Below, in pieces: positions 33,324 through 43,119 of a DNA stretch of 64,000 bases (position 1 is the first letter of the stretch; every line of letters begins with the position of its first letter). The notes beneath the pieces are model-generated. The model searched no databases. It was given only the letters and a program-made list of their open reading frames with translations, and was not told the DNA's origin. Location: the NCBI RefSeq assembly GCF_963169125.1, contig NC_084797.1, forward strand, positions 89,499,868 through 89,563,867, read 5' to 3'. The translations under genes were made by a program, and so were the position numbers. The stretch is from Humulus lupulus (taxonomy: Eukaryota; Streptophyta; Magnoliopsida; Rosales; Cannabaceae).

Positions 33324-36300
33324 ATAGTGCTGCCATGTTTCTAAAGCATCTCCCTAGTGCATACAATTCTTTGTCATAGGTGGGGTAATTGAGGGCAGCC
33401 CCACTTAGCTTTTCGCTAAAGTAGGCAAGCGGTCTCCCATCCTGCATAAGAACAGCGCCAATACCTATTCCAGAAGCATCACATTCAACTTCAAAAGTGT
33501 TAGAAAAGTTAGGCAAAGCAAGTAAAGGAGCATGAGTAAGCTGGTATTTCAGTAGCTGAAATGCCTCCTCTTGAGCTTCACCCCATTTAAATATCACATT
33601 CTTTTTTATAACTTCTGTAAGTGGTGCGGTGATGGTGCTAAAATTTTTCACAAACCTCCTGTAGAAGCTAGCAAGTCCATGAAAACTTCTAACATTACCT
33701 ATAGTTGTAGGGGTCGGCCACTCTTGGATGGCTTTGATCTTTTCTTCATCCACCTGAATACCTGTAGCACTTACAACAAAGCCTAGGAAAACAAGCTTAT
33801 CGGTGCAGAAAGTACACTTACTGAGGTTAGCATATAAACTCTGTTTCCTAAGAACATCCAAAACAGAATGCAAATGCAAAACATGGTCATGCAAATTCTT
33901 ACTATAAATAAGAATATCATCAAAATACACAACCACAAATTTTCCAATGAAAGCACGCAATACATGATTCATTAAACGCATGAAAGTGCTAGGTGCATTA
34001 GTTAGTCCAAAAGGCATGACTAACCACTCATACAATCCATGTTTAGTTTTAAAAGCAGTTTTCCACTCATCCCCTTCTTTCATACGTATCTGATGATACC
34101 CACTTTTAAGATCAATTTTGGAAAACACACAAGCACCATGCAATTCATCTAACATGTCATCTAAACGAGGAATGGGATGTCGATATTTTACCGTTATATT
34201 GTTGATGGCTCGACAGTCAACACACATCCTCCATGTTCCATCCTTCTTGGGAACTAGAATCACTGGAACAGCACAAGGGCTCATGCTTTCTCTCACATGC
34301 CCTTTCTCCATCAATTCTTCAATTTGCCTTTGCAATTCCTTTGTTTCATCAGGAATACTTTTGTATGCTGGTCGATTTGGTATTGAAGCACCTGGAACAA
34401 AGTCAATCTGATGTTCTATCCCTCGAATAGGTGGTAAACCATGTGGTACCTCCTCAGGAAACACATCCTCAAATTCCTGCAAAATAGACACAACAACACT
34501 TGGCAACGAAGAATCAAGTTGGTTAGTATTTAAAAGAGCCTCCTTATACATGAGTAAAATCATGGGCTGTTTTGTAACCAATGCTCTCTTAACCTCACTT
34601 TTTTTTGCATAAAAATTATTTTGTTTTCTCTCACTTGATTCCCCACTCTTCTCTCTTTGTCTCTCTTTTTCCTCACTCTCATTCATCTTTTCACTCTCTT
34701 TTTGCTCACTCATTTTCTTTTTGTCACTCAGTTTTTGCAACCTCACTTGATCTTCATACACTTGCTTTGGTGTCAATGGCGCTAGAGTGATTGTTCGTTG
34801 ACGGAATGTGAATGAATACTTGTTGGTGAAGCCATCATGCTGCACCCGCCGATCAAATTGCCAAGGCCTTCCTAGAAGGAGGTGTCCAGCTTGCATGGGA
34901 ACCACATCACACAACACCTCATCTTCATACTTGCCAATGCGAAATGAGACCAGTACTTGTTTTGTAACCCTCACTTCACCACTATCATTCAGCCATTGCA
35001 ATTTGTATGGACAAGGATGCCTAAGCGTTGTAAGCCCCAGCTTGGCAACCATGGAAGCACTAGCAACATTAGTACAACTACCTCCATCAATAATGACACT
35101 ACATACCTTGTCTCTCACATGACAACGAGTGTGAAAGATGTTCTCTCGCAGCACCTCTTCTTCCTCTTCTTCCTCTTCTTTTGCTTGCAAATTCAGGACT
35201 CGCCTTGTGACTAGTGCAAGCATCTCACCAGATTCTGGTCCATACTCATTGTCAGAAGCATCTTCCAAAGGTGGCATGTCAGCAAGATCATCTTCATCTT
35301 CAGAATCTATCTCTCCACTTTCTCGAATCACCATGACTCTCTTGTTTGGACACTGGCTAGCTATGTGTCCTCGCCCCTGACATTTGAAACACCTTATCTC
35401 ACTAGAATGAGACTTAGTAGGAGTTGTTTTACCTTGAGGTGGTGTGGCTGTGGTGGCTGGTTTTGGTGTAGATGATGAAGTGGGTTGGTCTTCTTTCTTT
35501 GGATAGTTCGACCTCCAAGGTGTTGTACTTGGATTGTGTGGGCTCGGTCTTGACCTCGAACTTGAACTACCCTTCTTGAGCTGCCTCTCAACTTTGATTG
35601 CCATATGAACCAAATCCTCCAATTCCACATAATGGTGTAGCTCGATTGGGTCAGCAATCTCTCGGTTCAACCCATTCAAAAACCTTGCCATGGTTGCCTC
35701 CCGATCCTCTTCAACATTGGCTCTAATCATAGCCATCTCCATCTCCTTGTAATACTCATCAACACTTCTGTAGCCCTGACGAAGACCCTGCAACTTAAGG
35801 TAGAGATCTCGATAATAATGAGGTGGTACAAACCGTCGCCTCATCACCCTCTTCATGGCCTCCCATGTGTCAATAGGGCGATCTCCATTCCGCCTCCTGT
35901 TGATGCACAACTGATCCCACCAAACAATAGCATAATCAGTAAACTCAATGGCAGCAAGTTTTACCTTCTTCATGTCGGAGTAGTTGTGACAATCAAAAAC
36001 TAGCTCCATTTTCTTCTCCCACTCAAGGTATGCTTCATGATCACTCTTCCCCTGAAATGCTGGGATTCTCATTTTGATATTCCCCAAATAATTATCTACC
36101 TGGTTCCTATCTTCTCTATTCCCACCATACCTCCTATGGTTACCCGCTGACATCCTATCAAACTCATCATCAGAAATTACCCCTTCCAAATCCCCTTCAT
36201 TCTCATCCTCCCTTTGGTGTACCCTACCCCTCCTTGGTCTCCGTTGTGCCCCCTCTTCTACCCTATCCAACTCTCATGTATCTGCTCACACTCCGCCCTC

Positions 36301-36401
36301 ATCATCCTTCGCATCTCCCCAATTAATGCTTGTATTTGTAGATTCGGAACCTCAGGTGGCGGATTATCATTGCTTGCATCTTTCTCTGGATTTTGTGACA
36401 T
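33286..36401 (-). pseudogene. Element K gag, protease, RT and RNase H start
   Basis: The ATG at 36401 opens gag (MSQNPEKDAS). After about 42 codons a one-base loss near 36275 shifts the frame to one open from 36270 to 33286. In order: gag core ([20 protein letters not shown], about 36030); CCHC knuckle [14 protein letters not shown] (about 35390); protease [12 protein letters not shown] (about 35090); [18 protein letters not shown] with [13 protein letters not shown] and intact YFDDILIYS (about 33930); and RNase H up to [13 protein letters not shown] second frameshift near 33345 moves RNase H to the next frame. Otherwise gag-RT is undamaged over nearly 3 kb. Confidence 0.93.
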
Positions 36402-37556
36402 GATGGAGAATCTGCAAAACAATAAGGTTAGACAATTATAGAAAGGACCTCACTGCACTCCCTCACGTGTTTCACTCAAAGAAAATGGTCACTCAAGTAC
36501 ACTCGTGTTTGCACTCAATGATGGCTTTTACCCTCAAATAAGCTCACACCTCTGCCTTTTTCCACTCTATTTTCTTCTTTAAGCTCTTTGAAAACTAATG
36601 AAACGGTGATATGGAGGTTCAAGCAGCAAATCCAACCAAACAAACCAAACGAACACCGACGAAAACTGGTGAAAATGACGAAAAATGATGATTTTTGGAA
36701 CACTTGTGTGGGGTTTTGGTCAAAAGGCCTCTAGACCATAAGGAACAAGATTAGAACAAAAAATTTTAAGACAGGTTTCCAGACTTTTTTTTTTTTTTTT
36801 TTTTTTAGGTTCGGATCCTCTTGATTTTTCCTTTCCTTTCTTCCTTTTTTTTTTTTATCTCTCAAATTTGATAACCCAGATACTCAATTTTTGAAAAAAA
36901 AAAAAAAAAAAAAATTTGAACACCAAAGAACCAATCCGAAAACCAAGCAAACTGTGGTACTATAACAGATTCAAGAACAATCCCAATAACAGAAAACCAA
37001 TATTCCCAAAATCTAATCTGTGATTCAAACAATAAGATCAAAACCAAACTAATTTGTGGCACTATAACAGTCTCGGATTCCACAACAAATAAAGGAACCA
37101 ATGGAAACCAGGGACACAATTGAAACAAGGGAATGATCAATACCAATTTCGGATTTCACAACAAGAACAAGAAACCCAAGGCAAAATTCGGATTTCAAAA
37201 CAAAACAGCACTAGAAACTCAATGAAAATTTAGATTCTACAATTAGAACAAGAGAAAAAAAACTCAAAGCCCTAATTCACGATTTCAACAAGCTCTAGAA
37301 TAGTTTATGATTTCACAACAAACAATTGGAACAAGGATATTAAGAACACGATTTGAACAAAGAAACAATCTGGAATAAAGAGATTAACTATAATGGTTTT
37401 AGATTTTTAGAAGGAAAACAAGAACAAAGACTAAGAAAATCAAGAACACGAATAGATAGAATTTTTTTTTTTTTTTGATTTCAGAAACCCTAAAATTGAA
37501 ATACGAATAGAACACAAATGAAAAAAAAAAGGATAGGCCAAACCGGATGATCCTAA
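36402..37556 (-). other. Element K leader with homopolymer tracts
   Basis: About 1.15 kb lies between the primer site and the gag ATG. It carries a T run at 36785-36806, another at 36845-36856, an A run at 36894-36914 and a T run near 37460-37476 (plus strand). No gene is supported. It is an untranslated leader. Confidence 0.75.
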
Positions 37557-37570
37557 GCTCTGATACCAAC
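37557..37570 (-). other. Primer-binding site of element K
   Basis: Minus-strand GTTGGTATCAGAGC directly follows the 5' LTR. TGGTATCAGAGC matches the initiator tRNA-Met type. Confidence 0.9.
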
Positions 37571-38249
37571 TGATACGAACCACGCCAACAAGTGTGACGA
37601 AATCCGACACCGAATATGGAACAGCCACCAAGAACACACGTGATTGGAATGGAACCGCGACCCAATGCTTAGCCAAGCACGAACCTTGGTATGAGGAAGA
37701 CGCCACAAACGGGGATGGAATCCATTTGATAAGTCAGGATGAACGCCACAAGGAATCTCCTTGATAAGTTCAAAAGTTTCTTCAAGAACTCAAGAAGAAA
37801 TAAACTCACAATTTCATTCAACATAATCTGATTTTTCACATTGTTTTGGCAGTCCTTATAAGGACGAAAATTACATGAAAACAAGACCCTTGGTCTTCCT
37901 AATGAAACCGAAAAATTAAGGACAGCCCCTTTGTCTTCCTAATGAAAACCGAAATTAAAGACAAGAGGACTATTGGACTCACACAAGTCAAATGTTTGAC
38001 TTATCACAAAATAAACAAAGACTAAAAAAACGTGACTAAAAATAAAAAGACTCATTAAGCTCCTAAACTCAGTCAACTTTGATGAGTAAGACAAGTCTTT
38101 GTTCTCCTTCAATGTTGACCACGGTCTCCTCTTGTTTTAGGACTTTGTGGACTAGGCTGTTAAGTTCTTCCTTGAATCTCTTGGCTCGTGCCCTCGTCAC
38201 TGGACCAACTGGAACTTGACTTGATACTTGGGTCTTGGTGTCCTCATCA
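37571..38249 (-). repeat. 5' LTR of element K (679 bp)
   Basis: Same length as the 3' LTR. Six substitutions by eye, five of them transitions. It ends CCTCATCA at 38249, followed by the CTTCG duplication. TATAAGG on the minus strand (37854-37860) is a candidate TATA element. Confidence 0.93.
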
Positions 38250-38254
38250 CTTCG

Positions 38255-38963
38255 TCATCAAGAACATTGCTTGCCGCTATGGTTTGCCCCGAAATATTGT
38301 GTCAGACAATGGGACCCAATTTGACAGCGACTTATTCACCGACTTCTGCGAAAGGCACGGGATTATCAAAAGCTTTTCTTCTGTTACGCATCCACAAGCA
38401 AATGGGCAGGTCGAGGCCATGAATAAAACTCTTAAGGACACTCTAAAGAAGAGGCTTGAAGACGCTAAAGGAGCATGGCCAGAGCAGCTGCCTGAAGTCC
38501 TCTGGTCGTATAGAATGTCTCACCGAACAGCGACAGGTCATACCCCATTTTCCTTAGCCTACGGATATGAGGCCATGTTACCTGTCGAGTTAGATCCCCC
38601 CTCACATCGACGCATAACATACGACCAGGATCAGAACAGCCAACTGATGATGGAGTCCTTAGACTCAATTGACGAGATACGGAAGAAAGCCCAACTCCGA
38701 GTTGCTGCGTACCAGCAAAAGGTCGCCCGGTACTTTAACTCAAAAGTAAAAGAAAGAAAATTCAACGTCGGTGACTTGGTGCTACGATGAGTTTTCTTGA
38801 ATACCCGCGACCCCACTGCTGGAGTACTCGGACCTAACTGGGAAGGACCTTACCAGATTGAAGAAGTCCTTCACCCGGGCACCTACAAACTTGCACGCCT
38901 AAACGGAGATCTCGTTCCACGTTATTGGAATGGAGAACACCTGCGCAAGTATTATCAGTGAAC
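38255..38963 (+). pseudogene. Element F integrase, C-terminal part
   Basis: Coding resumes after K with FVIKNIACRYGLPRN, then IVSDNGTQFDSD (second catalytic Asp, about 38300) and HPQANGQVEAMNK (catalytic Glu, about 38412). It continues to SKVKERKFNVGDLVLR. TGA at 38788-38790 interrupts it. The same frame then gives GPNWEGPYQIEEV (GPY-type motif, about 38835) and ends at TGA 38961-38963. The triad is intact across both halves. This F integrase was disabled by TGA 38788 and by K. Confidence 0.9.
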
Positions 38964-39649
38964 AGTCCTTTTTAAAGGACTGGCTTGTATTAAATTTTAC
39001 TTTTTACAAGTTTTGCAAAAAGGGTTAGCCACATTGTATGGCTAATCGCTTGTATATGTAAGATCCTTTTTTAGGATCACTCGTAAAGACATGTTTAGTC
39101 CATTTTTAATATGAGATTATAAGGGACTGTGCGCAGCCAGTCATTCTTGCCAACTTTTGTAAATTTATTTTTACAAGTATTTTTTCATTACGTGTGTTGT
39201 TTTGCTGTATTACAAGTATTACATTTCCAACCGAGCAGAAATGTTCGAACAAGTCGTGGTCAAGGCAAGTGACCCAGGACCTAAAGCTACTCGATCACTT
39301 GGGGGGCATATAAGGCACATCGATAGCAAAGCGTACCATGAGGTATGTTAACACATGAACATAATGAGTGAAAGCATGCTAAGGTACTTAGAGTATTCTT
39401 CAAATTTTATATTTTGATAAATCAAACCAAAGTACTATGCTAAGTTCAGTCATACGAACATGTGTTATAGTAAATAAAAATATTATAACATTATAATGCA
39501 GTCTTTTACACCGCAAGCATCACTGCTTGGATGTTACTGTTTAAATAAAAGGAAATTTTGTTGCCCATGCAGCAAATTCAAAAAATATATATAGTCTTTA
39601 CATCACGACCCGTAGGTCGTGTAATTAAAGAAAGAAAAAATAAAAAAGT
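38964..39649. other. Non-coding 3' region of element F
   Basis: About 690 bases lie between the pol stop and the end of the antisense gene. I see no domain. A GGGGGGCATATAAGGC run near 39301-39316 resembles a purine tract but does not border an LTR. Confidence 0.5.
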
Positions 39650-42278
39650 TCAAGAAGCATCAGGAGCAGGAGGGTCTTTATCAACATTCTGATTAGTCGC
39701 ATCCTCAATGACTCCTCCTTCCTCTGCGCCAGCGATGCTTGGGGAGGCAGGGATCCTTGCTCTTTCCTCTTCTTCAGCCAATCGAGCAGTGCAGCGGGCC
39801 AGCTCAGCATTCCTGATATCTTCTGAAAGGTAGTCAAAGTTGGCGCCCTGGTTGTGTTTCCAGAAGTCATAGAAACACCGAAGCATCGCATTCTTGTACC
39901 TTCCAGATCTTTGGCATTGGTAAGCTTCAGCTGCTCTGTTTGGCTCTCAAGAGCAGCCATGGCCTTGTCCTTGGCAAGAAGCTCCTCTTTGAGTCTCTTG
40001 CACTCACGATATTGGACTCAGTTGGCCTCTTGGTACTCCTCCCTCTGCTTCCTCAAAGCTGCCTTCGAAGCTTCGACCTTCGCCAGCTTTGCCACCGCAG
40101 CATCCTTCTGCTGGGTGACCGCCTCCAACTCCCCAGCGTGCCTGGCTTCTGCAGCCTAAAGCTCCTCAGCAGCTTTCGCCTGATACCTCTCAATGGCCTT
40201 TCCCAAGCCTGGTCGATGGTAGCTTGGGCACAGGTACGAGCAGCAGTTGCAGTCAGCAAAGCATGTGGACAAAGGATAAAGTTAGAGTCAGTTGCCAAGA
40301 ATAAAAGACGAAGGCCAAAGAGATAAGAAATGCTTACGCTGGCCATTTCGTTTAGGGCCTTGTTCAGAATTTGGTCAACCCCCATATTCTCAGCCTCAGC
40401 CATCGCATCCTTGCAACGGTCGTACCTCACGATGTGTGCAAGGAGGTCCTTGGCTGCTGACAAGGCGCGGTTCGAGAGTTTGGCCCCAAGAGCTTCGTCC
40501 CGCTAGGTTTGTTCTTTGGCGGCTGCAGGTGGAGGGTTCGTCGTAGCAGGCGGGGTTTCCTTCTCAACAGGGACTGAAGGCTGGGCAAAATTTTTCCCAG
40601 TTGGCACGTCCTTGTAAGGATCTTCTGTTCGACTCTTCTTGGCAGGAGGTCCCTGGCTCGATTCACTGTTATGCCTCCTGGACGTCTTTCACCGAACTAG
40701 AGGGACCTCTACCTCCTCCTCGGTCTGATATAAGTCGAAGACATTGGGAGTGGCCATATATGCATACAAATAAACATATGCAAATGGTAAGAAAAAGGTA
40801 GATAAAAACTCTTGATAAAACAGGAAAGAGGTCACAAAGTTTAATACCTGAGCTAAAACTACTGGTCGCTATACTATTGACTCTATTAGTCACACACTCA
40901 CTATCTGGCACGAAGAAGTCTGGCCCTAGATTTGGAGCATACGTAAAGTTGCCCTCCCCGTCAAACAAGTGATTGGGAATTGGAAAGCTATTTAAAAGCG
41001 AAATAACTGTACCATTTTCATCGGAGGATTCCTCCAAGTTCATAATAGGTTTTGTTGCCTTTCGTTTCCCCTTGCCTTGGGGTGCAGAAGGCCTTTCTGC
41101 TGAAGGATTGCACGTGGGTTCCCTGATTGTAACCCCTGTCGGCCTCTTTCATGGAGGGGACGCAGTGGGTTGCTGCTCGGGATCCCCCTCGGCAGTGGCA
41201 TCCGCTACCACGGGTCCTCTTGTTTCATGGCGAGGAGCCAGGAGGCCAGATAGCCTCAGATTTTCATCAAAAACCAGGGACTTGACGCTTTTTTCTGCGT
41301 CTGTCATCCTGGCCAATGCGATGGACCTAAACACCATGTCTGGTGTTGGGGTTGGACGTAACCATGGGCCTGAAAGACAAAGTGTACTTTAAGAAAAATG
41401 AAGGGAAATTCGCTGATGAAAAGTATCAACTAGTAAAAACAGCACTTACCTCCTCGAGCGAAGACCAGGTTGTTGCTGGTCATGTCCGGATTGAGGAAGT
41501 ACTCCTTGCTGTACTGCCCCACATTGGATATGTGTGTAGTGTCACTCAGGAATGTCCAGTTTGTCTCTTGGTGACAAAGATGGAAGAAGCCTGTCCCATA
41601 CTGTTGAGGGTTGGACTTGAGGTCGAAGAGATAATTGACCTCATGGGGGGTAGGCTCTGGCCATTTTTTAAGTTTGTACAGGATATAGAGAGCGACCAGC
41701 ATTCTATATCCATTTGGAGTAATTTGGAAGGGGGCGACACCAAAATAGTTGGCCACCCCCTGATAAAAAGGATGTAGAGGGAGGGTAGCCCCCGCCTCTA
41801 TATGATACCTAGACCAAGCACTATATACACCCCCGGGAAGGTTAGCCCTTTGGTCTGCAGCAGGAATTTTGAGATTGACCCCTGTGAGAGGATACTTCCT
41901 GAGGTAGTTGGCAAGCATCCGAGGAGTCACCTGGCTGGTCGGGGAGAGATACCACTCGACATCAGGAAGATTTTGATGACGAGGGCGGGCTCTGATTTGG
42001 ATATTAGGGTCAGGAGCGGGATTTTCTCGACCACTGGTCGAAGGAACCCTAGCCTATGAATCAGGCTGGGCAGAAGAGTTTGGGCTATCTTCGGAGTCAG
42101 GTCTTTTCTTGCCTAAAGATTTAGAACAGGCCATTTGAGGAGGTGATGGACGAAGTCTAGAGGAAGATTGTGAAAATGGGATTTCAAAAACTCGGTCGGA
42201 CGGTTGTTCTTCGCCTTCGAGCAGCTGGGCAAGAAGATCGTCGTCGATGGGCTGTTCACCTCCCCACAAATCTGGCAT
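39650..42278 (-). pseudogene. Antisense multi-exon gene of element F (Transposase_28-like)
   Basis: On the strand opposite gag-pol, an ATG at 42278 (MPDLWGGEQP) opens a frame with one TAG (42056-42054). It reads VTPRMLANYLRKYPLTG (about 41930) and FQITPNGYRMLVALYILYK (about 41720). This type of sequence I associate with the Pfam family Transposase_28, 'putative gypsy type transposon' (from memory). GTAAGT at 41449 and TTTCAG ending 41370 delimit an 80-base intron whose removal keeps the frame into DMVFRSIALARM. Exon 2 has one TGA (41151-41149) and ends at a GTATTA donor (40847). Later exons encode a nuclear-signal-like PAKKSR segment, AKDLLAHIVRYDRCKD and a coiled coil (about 40200-39900), then FYDFWKHNQGANFDYL, ending at 39650. 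Acceptors of the last two introns are unclear. Function unknown; this copy is broken. Confidence 0.7.
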
Positions 42279-42284
42279 TAAAGT

Positions 42285-42706
42285 CTACAAACAGAAGAAT
42301 GGGGAGGTGAGAATAGATAATTTTTAATACTTTTTAGAATAACGCTAGTCGAGTGTAAAAGTTAAGCTTTTATACAGCAGCATTCTAACAAAAGCTAAAA
42401 AATTTCACACAAACAGTTTGAGAAATGGATCAAAGGGTGAAAGCAAAAAGTTTTTCATAAAAGCTTTTTCAACTCCCCTTAGGGCGGGAAAAACTTGTTT
42501 TTTCGGCTGGCCTAAAAATCGAACTCTTACTTCGATTTTACGTCCTAAAAAGTATGATCTCAACTATCAAACTAACTCGTAACTTTTTTCACCCACAAGA
42601 AATTCTACTGACAAGCATCTCAACCCAGAAATAGATGAACTCAACAGTCAACATACAAAAAACATGCATTACAAAAATATGAAATAGAAAGGTTCAAAGA
42701 CTTACC
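42285..42706 (-). promoter_or_regulatory. Candidate 5'-UTR intron and upstream region of the antisense gene
   Basis: Minus-strand TTTCTG|GTAAGT (donor at 42705) and a pyrimidine-rich TTCTGTTTGTAG acceptor (ending 42285) bracket a 421-base candidate intron, seven bases before the ATG at 42278. A TATATAA-type motif on the minus strand near 42883-42893 could be its promoter. The splice signals are seen; transcription is inferred. Confidence 0.5.
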
Positions 42707-43103
42707 AGAAAGAAGGTCGTGGAGATTGGTAAGAGTTTTCGGAGATCAGGGAACTCTCGGGCTGAGTCTTGAGAACGCAGAATGGTGGTCTCTGGAAGAA
42801 AATGGAAGCTCTGGTTTTAGGGTTTCTTGAAAGAGTAATGGCGTGCATAAAAAGAAAAAGAGAACTTCGGAGATGTTATATATAAGTTTTGTCTGTGGCA
42901 TTAAAAGGGATTAATCATCAGCTTCCCCTTTTTCGAAGTATGGGGAAACGAGATAGCCGTCGAATTGTTACTGGGGAAGCCAAAAGTCATGATCAGAAAA
43001 AAGTAGGTTGCTTTTTTCAAGAACACACGAAGGGTTCTGACACGTATGGCGGGGTCACCTAAGGGTCATTTCCTCAAAAGTTTATTTATTGCTCATAATA
43101 AAT

Positions 43104-43119
43104 AAACTTGGGGGGCAAA
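43104..43119 (+). other. Polypurine tract of element F
   Basis: AAACTTGGGGGGCAAA (about 43104-43119) directly precedes the 3' LTR. The G run is the expected plus-strand primer. Confidence 0.8.

Larger units (their letters stand above)
31188..38249 (-). mobile_element. Element K: complete CRM-type chromovirus (Ty3/gypsy)
   Basis: Two 679-bp LTRs (31188-31866, 37571-38249) differ at only 6 sites, with no indels. They flank a minus-strand gag-pol. The duplication CTTCG is exact (31183-31187, 38250-38254). Primer site is tRNA-Met type. The integrase tail ends with a [12 protein letters not shown] segment that runs through the purine tract into the 3' LTR. That layout is known for CRM (centromeric) chromoviruses, so I infer CRM clade. 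Only three coding lesions were seen: frameshifts near 36275 and 33345 and a nonsense codon at 32436. It is the youngest insertion in the nest. Confidence 0.92.

Noticed and set aside
36785..36914. Poly-T and poly-A runs as possible LINE/SINE tails
   Set aside because: They lie in the continuous leader of element K between primer site and gag. No retroposon body or duplication surrounds them.
39650..42278. Antisense gene as a true cut-and-paste transposase
   Set aside because: The Pfam label I recall contains 'transposase', but no DDE motif or terminal inverted repeats are visible here, so I call it a gene of unknown function.
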